From NCBI GenBank assembly GCA_030149625.1, contig JASLHP010000371.1, positions 1-6,290 of the forward strand: DNA of 6,290 nucleotides, in the 5' to 3' direction. The notes beneath the pieces are model-generated. The model was not told the DNA's origin, made no database searches, and worked only from the letters and a program-made list of their open reading frames with translations. This document shows positions 1-5,800 of the stretch, piece after piece; the first letter of the stretch is position 1, and the number at the start of each line of letters is the position of its first letter. The DNA is from Solirubrobacteraceae bacterium (lineage in GTDB: Bacteria > Actinomycetota > Thermoleophilia > Solirubrobacterales > Solirubrobacteraceae). The translations under genes were made by a program, and so were the position numbers.

Positions 1-762
1 GGCAAGACGTTCCCCGCGCAGGAGACGCCGATCGAAGTGCTGCAGTGGGCGAACACGGCGCTGCAGCGCGCGTCCTCGTGCGAACGCGAAGCGCCGCCGT
101 TCGGCGCATCCAGCGAGGCATGCGCGATCGACGGATCCGAACGCCGGACGGGCGTGTGCGAAGGCGATAGCGGCGGCCCGTTGCTGCTGGCGCGGCCGTC
201 AGCGTCCGGCGGCATGGTGCAGGTGGGCGTCGCGAGCCACGCCTATGGCGCATGTGCGACCACGAGCCCGAGCGCGTTCACGCGCGTGGACGCGGTCTCC
301 TCGTGGATCAGGGGATGGGAGCAGGCGCTCGCGAGCTCTCCGCCGGGCACCGAGTCGCTACCGCCGAGTCTCGTCGCGGCGCCCGTCCTGCCGGGCATCG
401 CCAGTGGCCGCTCGGTGCGCATCGCAAGCGGCGGGATCTCGTTCGTGCTCTCCTGCGACGCCGAAGGCGGGCCGTGCGACGGCACCGCGGAAGCGACCAT
501 CACCGTGCGCAAACGTCTGATCGCGCAGCGCGCGGGTCGCCAGACGGTCTCGACGCGCATCGAAAGGGTACGGCTCGCGGCTGTCGGCTTTGGGCTTGCG
601 CCGGGGGCGAGCGTCACCGCCCGCGCGGCTCTCTCGGCCAAGGATGGTCAGCTGCTGTCACGTCTGGACGCCGGCCCGGCAGACGTGATGTTGTCGGGCC
701 GTGGCGTCGCGGCGGGCAAGGTCCGTGTCGCGGAACGGGCTGCGGCGCGCCCCCGAGTGTGA
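1..762 (+). CDS. Secreted S1 (chymotrypsin-fold) serine protease, C-terminal part
   Basis: The frame is open from the first base, so the gene starts left of the window; 253 residues are visible and it ends in TGA. The motif CEGDSGGPLLL carries the nucleophile Ser at visible residue 57 (bases 169-171). It is followed by the usual S1 ending, VGVASHAYGAC, then SAFTRV, then a closing helix SSWIRGW near residue 100. The catalytic His and Asp should lie in the missing N-terminal part. By alignment to chymotrypsin numbering, position 189 at the base of the S1 pocket is Gly (visible residue 51) and position 226 is Ser, so trypsin-like Lys/Arg specificity is not expected. Residues ~125-235 form an extra beta-rich domain with a Cys pair (152 and 159, LSCDAEGGPC) and no membrane anchor. 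The enzyme is presumably exported, but the signal peptide is out of view. The fold assignment is strong; the substrate is unknown. Confidence 0.9.
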   Translation, partial: GKTFPAQETPIEVLQWANTALQRASSCEREAPPFGASSEACAIDGSERRTGVCEGDSGGPLLLARPSASGGMVQVGVASHAYGACATTSPSAFTRVDAVSSWIRGWEQALASSPPGTESLPPSLVAAPVLPGIASGRSVRIASGGISFVLSCDAEGGPCDGTAEATITVRKRLIAQRAGRQTVSTRIERVRLAAVGFGLAPGASVTARAALSAKDGQLLSRLDAGPADVMLSGRGVAAGKVRVAERAAARPRV

Positions 763-774
763 GCTCGAATCGAG

Positions 775-990
775 TTACGCGAGGTTGACCTCGAGGACCT
801 CGGCGAGCGAGCGGACCGTCGTCCACTTCGGATCGGCGCTACCGCGCTCGATGCGAGCGTAGGCCGCGACCGTGAGTCCGGCGCGCCGTGCGACATCTTC
901 CTGAGTTTCGCCGCGCTCCACGCGGGCGTGGCGAAGTTTCACCGCGAGGGCTTGGTCGATCGGGCTCCGGTGGTTGCCTCCATTAGGCAT
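775..990 (-). CDS. Small XRE/Cro-type helix-turn-helix regulator
   Basis: A 71-residue single-domain protein whose body is an HTH_XRE domain: the stretch from ALAVKLRHARVERGETQ through EDVARRAGLTVAAYARIERG to SLAEVLEV matches the five-helix pattern, with QEDVARRAGL as helix 2 and LTVAAYARIERG as the recognition segment. It has no effector domain, so it likely binds DNA directly or with a partner. In-frame ATG codons at 1050 and 1017 would add 20 or 9 residues. I prefer 990 because codons upstream of it are AT-ending in a gene that is otherwise GC3-rich, and the stretch looks like a promoter region. The weakness is that no clear ribosome binding site precedes 990, while a modest AGG lies about 10 nt before 1050. 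It ends in TAA 12 bp from the convergent protease stop. Target genes cannot be read from the sequence. Confidence 0.82.
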   Translation of the reverse strand: MPNGGNHRSPIDQALAVKLRHARVERGETQEDVARRAGLTVAAYARIERGSADPKWTTVRSLAEVLEVNLA

Positions 991-1143
991 GTTATGACGG
1001 TACCCGTTTGTGCACATAATATCTGTACCTGTCGAACTAAAAGTCTTCATTTTCTATTTGCCTACCAATATTTCGCCTGCATTACCCGTGTTTTTGCCGG
1101 GCACTGCAGGTGCAGGAGTGAGAGACAAAAAAGCAGAACTCGC
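991..1143. promoter_or_regulatory. AT-rich intergenic island upstream of the HTH gene
   Basis: Between the hydrolase stop and the HTH start the G+C content falls to about 43% (56 of 130 bases at 1011-1140), against roughly 70% in the flanking genes. On the minus strand, TATTAT at 1021-1016 fits an actinobacterial -10 (TAnnnT) and would give a short leader before the ATG at 990; I could not find a convincing -35. GGTAC (999-1003) and GTACC (1025-1029) form a spaced inverted repeat around a GTGCAC palindrome (1010-1015), a possible but weak operator for the small HTH protein. TGCAGG occurs twice in tandem at 1105-1116. No further gene is seen here. Confidence 0.45.
1076..1110 (-). terminator. 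Imperfect 35-nt hairpin, possible end of the hydrolase operon
   Basis: The arms CCTGCA (1076-1081) and TGCAGG (1105-1110), plus inner arms CCCG (1085-1088) and CGGG (1098-1101), nest symmetrically around a 9-nt loop; 11 of 13 positions in each arm pair. It lies 34 nt past the hydrolase stop, where a terminator would be expected. No T-run follows the stem on the minus strand, so it is not a standard intrinsic terminator; it may be a T-less terminator, an RNA processing or stability element, or a protein-binding dyad. A T6 run (minus strand, near 1128-1133) lies before the hairpin, on the wrong side. Confidence 0.3.
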
Positions 1144-1962
1144 TCATGCCGCGGCTAGACGCTGCGCGAAGAACGACAGGATCTCGTCGCGCGCGGCGAT
1201 CGTGGGCTGGCCGGCGGCGTCGATCAGGTGCGCGGTGACGACGCTGTGGGGGCTCGCGACGACGTGCTTGAAGAACGGCGGCGGCTCCGGATGCGCGGCG
1301 CCGTCGGGCAGCACGCGCGCGACGAAGCGCTCGCCGAGCGCCTCGGCGTAGGCGGCGAACCGCTCGGCCCGGCAGAACTTGTCGCCGTCGAAGCGGTAGG
1401 CCATCACGGTGAGATCGTCGCGCTCCAGGCGCGCGCTTATGGTGGCGAGCTCCTCGGGCGCGATCTCCAGGCCCGCGGGGTCGTCGAGCGGCAGCGCCGG
1501 CTGTGAGAGCACGGGCGCCAGCATCGCCGGCTCGAGCATCATCGTCAGCGCGAAGTTGCCGGTGAAGCACATGCCGATCGCGCCGACGCCCGGTCCGCCG
1601 CACCGCTCGTGCGCGAGTCGCGCGAGCGCGCGCAGCCAGACGGTCACGGGGCTCGACTTGTTGGCGGCGAAGGCGCGGAACTCGGCGCTCATGCAGGCGT
1701 GGCGAAACGTGGCGGTGCCCTCCTCGACGTCGGGCACGGCGCCGTCGCGGCCGAACAGCGAGGGCATGTAGACGGTGAACCCTGCCTCGCGCACCCAGCG
1801 CGCAAAGCGCGCGACGTGCGGGCTGATGCCGGGCATCTCGGTCATCACGATCACCGCCGGCCCGTCGCCGGACACGTGCACGAGCTTGGCGACGCCGTCG
1901 AGCGCGACCGTGCGCGCCTCGAAGTCCGCGAGCGGGTCGTCGCGCTCGCTCGGCGGTGTCAC
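1144..1962 (-). CDS. Dienelactone hydrolase family alpha/beta hydrolase
   Basis: A 272-residue protein beginning at a GTG (1962-1960) that overlaps the TetR stop codon by 4 bp. Family signs in order: VIVMTEMPGIS near residues 37-47, matching the strand/loop where classical dienelactone hydrolases carry a Glu that tunes the nucleophile (Glu42 here); the nucleophile elbow GAIGMCFTGNF with Cys132 in a G-x-C-x-G setting; RFDGDKF with Asp194 as the likely acid; and a C-terminal His, either His239 in SPHSVVT (my preference) or His224 in DGAAHPE. The length suits the family. It is probably cytosolic, as no signal peptide is seen. Classical members open the lactone ring of dienelactone to maleylacetate, but the family is broad, and no chlorocatechol-pathway gene adjoins it, so the substrate is unknown. 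It is the second gene of the TetR unit and so presumably repressed by its neighbour. The frame stays open upstream into the TetR gene, but that extension is Arg-rich shadow sequence. Confidence 0.87.
   Translation of the reverse strand: MTPPSERDDPLADFEARTVALDGVAKLVHVSGDGPAVIVMTEMPGISPHVARFARWVREAGFTVYMPSLFGRDGAVPDVEEGTATFRHACMSAEFRAFAANKSSPVTVWLRALARLAHERCGGPGVGAIGMCFTGNFALTMMLEPAMLAPVLSQPALPLDDPAGLEIAPEELATISARLERDDLTVMAYRFDGDKFCRAERFAAYAEALGERFVARVLPDGAAHPEPPPFFKHVVASPHSVVTAHLIDAAGQPTIAARDEILSFFAQRLAAA
1959..1962 (-). promoter_or_regulatory. GTGA stop/start overlap coupling TetR and hydrolase
   Basis: The TetR stop TGA (1961-1959) and the hydrolase GTG start (1962-1960) share bases. No good ribosome binding site precedes the GTG, which fits termination-reinitiation coupling and fixes the hydrolase start. 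Confidence 0.7.
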
Positions 1963-2600
1963 GGTGTGTGCCCGTCGAGCTCGGCTTGCCAGGCGGCGCG
2001 CGCGTGCTCGATGCCGGCGTTCTCGCGCAGTAGCTGGCGCTGCCAGTTGGCCGCCATGCCGAGCGCGTTCAGCCGGAATGCCATCGCCTCGGCCTCGACG
2101 CCCGTGGCGAGCTCGCCCGCGGCGACTGCTGCTTTGACGTTGGCGGCGAGCACGGCGATCCATTCGCGCATGACGGCGGCCACCGCGTCGCGCACGGGAC
2201 CGGGGCGTCCGTCCATCTCGGCTGACGCGGCGCACAAGAAGCAGCCGCCGGCGAACACGTCGGCGCCGAGGTAGTCGAACCACGCGTGCCCGATCGCGAC
2301 GAGCCGCGGCACGCCCTCCCGGCTGGCGAGCGCGGGCGTCACGACGTGCTCGATCAGGATCGCACGGGCGGCCGCGAGGGTCGCGAGCTGCAGCTCCAGC
2401 TTCGAGCCGAACAGCGCGAACACATTGCTCTTGTGCACGCCGAGCGCCGCCGCAAGCGCGCCGATCGTGAGCCCTTCGAGGCCGTCGCGCGAGGCCATCT
2501 GCACGGAGCGCTCGAGCACGGCCGCGCGGCTGCGCATGCCTCTCGCGCGGCGCCCGTCCAAAGGCTCCGCGGCAGCGGAGGACTCCCGATTTTCCAGCAC
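1959..2600 (-). CDS. TetR/AcrR family transcriptional regulator
   Basis: A 213-residue protein with an N-terminal TetR DNA-binding domain: AAVLERSVQMASRDGLEGLT starts at about residue 26, the HTH covers about 45-65 (LTIGALAAALGVHKSNVFAL), and FGSKLELQLATL links to the regulatory domain. The C-terminal half includes GGCFLCAASAEMDGRPGPVRD (cut here at 120-137), typical of the TetR group whose C-terminal domain carries GGCF and a D-x-RPGPVRD segment. Cys120 and Cys123 might sense a thiol-reactive ligand, but this is speculation. The start is the GTG at 2600, supported by AGGA 8 nt upstream; a later in-frame ATG (Met22) would still keep the HTH. It is followed by the hydrolase with a 4-bp overlap, so it probably represses its own operon. 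The ligand is unknown. Confidence 0.93.
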   Translation of the reverse strand: MLENRESSAAAEPLDGRRARGMRSRAAVLERSVQMASRDGLEGLTIGALAAALGVHKSNVFALFGSKLELQLATLAAARAILIEHVVTPALASREGVPRLVAIGHAWFDYLGADVFAGGCFLCAASAEMDGRPGPVRDAVAAVMREWIAVLAANVKAAVAAGELATGVEAEAMAFRLNALGMAANWQRQLLRENAGIEHARAAWQAELDGHTP

Positions 2601-2608
2601 GGGCTCGA

Positions 2609-2612
2609 TCCT
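2609..2612 (-). promoter_or_regulatory. Ribosome binding site of the TetR gene
   Basis: AGGA on the minus strand, 8 nt before the GTG at 2600. This spacing supports the GTG as the real start over the internal ATG of Met22. Confidence 0.6.
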
Positions 2613-2638
2613 ATCGTATAACTGGACGATCGTCTATA
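2613..2638 (-). promoter_or_regulatory. Candidate TetR operator overlapping a -10 element
   Basis: Two overlapping dyads lie 13-38 bp upstream of the TetR start: ATCGT (2613-2617) and ACGAT (2626-2630) separated by 8 bp, and a perfect 10-bp palindrome GACGATCGTC (2625-2634). On the minus strand TACGAT (2618-2613) and TATAGA (2638-2633) both resemble -10 boxes, so a bound repressor would cover the promoter. No clear -35 was found. TetR proteins commonly bind such dyads next to their own gene; binding here is inferred. Confidence 0.45.
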
Positions 2639-2640
2639 TT

Positions 2641-2840
2641 GCTCCTCGCAACCCGCCGCCTTCAGCGCGTATTCGGTGGCGTCGGAACGCTGAGCTGTCG
2701 GCATATGGCTCTGGTCGAGCCTGGTCCGATCTCCTCGAATGCGATGGTGAAGTCGATCGATCGTGCCATGGCGATTGGCGTAGCGCTCCAGGGTCGTCTC
2801 GGTCCAGTTCCGAATATTCGTGTCGTGGGCGTCGTTGCTT
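2641..2840 (-). pseudogene. Possible frameshifted coding remnant, function unrecognised
   Basis: The 279-bp gap between the TetR start and the subtilase stop holds no intact gene. On the minus strand, one frame (around 2765-2840) reads SNDAHDTNIRNWTETTLERY and on to ANRHGTI; the neighbouring frame then reads DFTIAFEEIGPGSTRAI at about 2705-2755. The two join smoothly if one copy of a 4-bp unit in a TCGATCGATCG stretch (2753-2763) is removed, as for a gene disrupted by a small tandem duplication. The joined text weakly resembles an SRPBCC/polyketide-cyclase strand pattern, but I would not name it. G+C is lower here (70 of 120 bases at 2701-2820, about 58%). The alternative is plain noncoding sequence with chance reading frames. 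Confidence 0.22.
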
Positions 2841-2879
2841 GCGGCACGTGCGATGTGCGTGGATCGGCTGGCAGCCGGG

Positions 2880-5800
2880 TCAGCCGAGGTCTGCGACTTG
2901 GCCGAGCAGCCCGCTCGGCCCGACCGCCTGGATCGCGACGCGCGTCGTGCCGGCGGGGAAGCTCAGCGTCTGCGTAGCGCCCGCCGACACCGTCGCGGGC
3001 AGCGAGATCGTCTTGCCGGCGGGGTACAGCGTCGCGCGATAGGAGCTCGGCTCGCCTTCGTACCAAGTCGATCCGGGCGCCGTGAACTTCGCGGTCCGCA
3101 GCGCGGGATACCAGCGAGCGCCCTGGATCGCGCCGGGCGGTCGCGTCACCGTCTCGTAGTCGCCGCTGTTCCATTCGTCGTGCTGCGAGTGCCACCACTG
3201 CGTGTTCGCGCTCGCGGGGCCTTGCGTCTCCCACGCGAACAGGTAGCCCTCGCGCGTCGTGCTGACGAGGTCCGAGTGGCCGTTCGACAAAAGGTCGCCG
3301 GTGGCCGGCGAGAACATGCTCCAGCCGGTCGTCCACTTGGGGAAGCCGGGCGCGATTTCGCCGGAGGCGGTGTAGGCCATCATCGCGTTCGAGTCGCCGC
3401 CCTCGATCACCGCGCTCGCGCCGTCCGCCGTGACTGGCGCGATCAGCGGCTCGCCGAAGAAGTCGGCGCCCTGGCGCGCCGCGGGGAAGCCCGTCGAGGC
3501 GGCGCCGCCGGTGGCGGGGAACGCCGACTCGAAGTATTCGATCGCGCCGCCGCTTTCCGCTTTCAGGAGCGCGTGCGCGAGCGACACGGCGCCGAGCTCC
3601 GCCGTCGCGAAGCTCATCTGTTCGCCGAGCTTGCCGAACGCGCCGGTCGTGGCGAACGGCGTCAACAGGTCGGCGGACGGGCTCAGCGGCGGATGCGAGA
3701 CCGCTAGGTAGGAGCGCAGGACGTGTCCTTCGCCGTCGATCAGATAGGGGGGAGTGAAGGCGGGCGCGATCGCGACGTCGTCGGCCGCCGAGCCGCTGCC
3801 GGAGGGGTCCGCGGCGACGGGGTTGGAGCTGCCCTCCGTGAGGAACTCCTGCGCCGAGTTGTAGTCCTCGAACACGCCCAGCAGTTTCACCGGCCAGCCG
3901 CGCATCGGCGTGCCGTTGCTGTGGTAGGCGAACGCGAACGCGAACGGCGCGAACTGCATTTCTTCACCGCTCCCGCGGATCTCGGTGTACTGCGCGCGCA
4001 CGACGATGTCGGGCCGGCGCGAGCGCCCTTCGAGGTAGGCGACGGCGGGCGCGGTGTCGAGCTTCTGGTCGTCGATCAGGTTGTAGCCGGGCAGCGCTTT
4101 GAAGCTTTCCGGCAGCCGCACCTTGACCGGCCAGCCGCGCAGGTTCGCGCCGTCGGGCTGCCACACGTGGATGTAGCCGTCCCAGCCGGCGGTGACGACG
4201 TCCAGCTGCTTGCCGGCGCCGAGGTCGGCGAGCACGGGCCCGCCCGCCGCGACGCCCTGGATCGGCAGGCGCGTGTACGGCAGCGCTGGGTGCGGGATCG
4301 GCAGCGGCGAGACGCCCGTGTCGCACACCTGCGGCCAGCCGGGCTGCAGTTCGCCTTTCGCGTTCCACACGAACACCTTGCCGTTCTCGCTCGCCGCGAC
4401 GACCGACAGCGCGCCCGTGTGGTCGAGGTCGCCGACGGCGACGGGGGACAGGATCGCTTCATAGCCGGGGTTCACGCCCGCGTGCGGCACGAGCACGGAC
4501 ACCGGTTCGGTGTGCACCGGCCAGCCCGGCAGCTCCTTGCCGGTCTTCGGGTCGATCGCCTCGACGTAGCCGTCGGCCGTGCCGAACACCGCGTCGAGCC
4601 GGCCCGTGCCCTGCAGGTCGACGAGCGCGGGCTGGCTTTCGCCGCCGGAGGAAAGCTGGATCGGAAAGCCGCTGATCCAGCTCGGATCGTGCACGACGTT
4701 GATCGCGCGGCGGTCGACGCCGACGCGTTCGCTCGCGTCGGTGACGGTCACGCGCAGCGTCACGGCGTACTGTTCCGCGCTTTCCAGCTCCTTGCTCTTG
4801 GACAGGCCGAACGCCGCCGACCAGAAGCCCGCGGGGATGTCTTTGAGCGACAGCGAGCCGAGGCTGCCCGAGTACGAGCCGTGGCCTTCGCCCGAGCCGA
4901 CAGTGAACCAGCTCTGCGGGTCGCCGCCGAGCCCCGCCTGCAGCGTCCAGCGAAACGCGGGGCTGCGCGGCGCTTCGATCGTGCCCGTGACCGGCACTGA
5001 GTCCGTCTTCGTCGGGTCGAACAGCGAGTACCACGCGGGCGATTCGATGCGCGCGACGGGCGCCACGTCGTCCGCCGCGACGGCCTGCATCGCCGCGTAC
5101 ACGTTCGGGATGCCGTAGCCGTACTGCGGGTTCCATTCGCCCGGCCCGCCCGGCCACGCGAGCGTCGGTTCGACGATTCGTTTGGCGGTCGCGATCAGCT
5201 CCTGCTCGGCTTCCGGACCCGTCAGCGGCGAGGCGATCAGGTGCTCTTCGGCTGCTAGCCGTCCCCACGACTGCAGCAGCGCGATCGCGCCGCCGAGCGT
5301 CGGCGTCGACTCCGACGTGGTGCCGCCGTGCGTCGCGCCCGTGAGGATGTTGTGCGCGCCCCACGAGGTGTAATCGGAGCGTCCCCACGCCGTTTCGCCT
5401 TCGACGGGCAGCGCGCCGTTGCCGGGGATCACGTATGGCCAGAACATGCCGCCCTGGTGATCGGTCGAGTCGAAGTCGTTCGACGCCTCGACCATCGCCA
5501 CGCCTTTCGCCTCCAGGCCTGAAATGACCTCGCGCATGAACGAGGAGTAGCCGAGGTCGGCGGTGACCGAGACGATCACGCTCGCGCCGGCGTCGCCCGC
5601 GAACTGCCACGCCTTGGCGAGGTCGTCGGTCTGATCGAGCGCCTCGTCTCCAGCTCTGACCGGCATGATCATGCAGCGCGGGCACTCGCGGTGGATCACG
5701 AGCATCTGTTCGTCGGAGTGGTTGTACGTCGCGTCTTCGGTCGCCGGGTCGTTCTGGTTGTCGTAGAAGTCGTAGCCGGAGATGTCGTTCGGGTAGCCGT

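Noticed and set aside
764..774. CTCGA/TCGAG inverted repeat between the convergent genes as a bidirectional terminator
   Set aside because: One-base centre cannot form a stable hairpin loop and there are no flanking T-runs.
1963..2283. N-terminal extension of the hydrolase into the TetR gene
   Set aside because: The extension is Arg-rich shadow text and would overlap TetR almost by half; the GTG overlapping the TetR stop gives a normal family length.
2865..2877. CGGCT/AGCCG hairpin right after the subtilase stop as a terminator
   Set aside because: Only a 5-bp stem with a 3-nt loop and no T-run after it; too weak in this G+C context.
2639..2977. A 112-codon plus-strand frame beginning at TTG in the TetR-subtilase gap
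   Set aside because: No ribosome binding site, runs antisense into the subtilase end, and no family pattern; its middle part looks mildly protein-like but is not enough to call a gene.
3723..5000. A 425-codon open frame on the plus strand opposite the propeller region
   Set aside because: Antisense shadow of a GC3-rich gene; Arg/Ala/Val-rich and without recognisable motifs.
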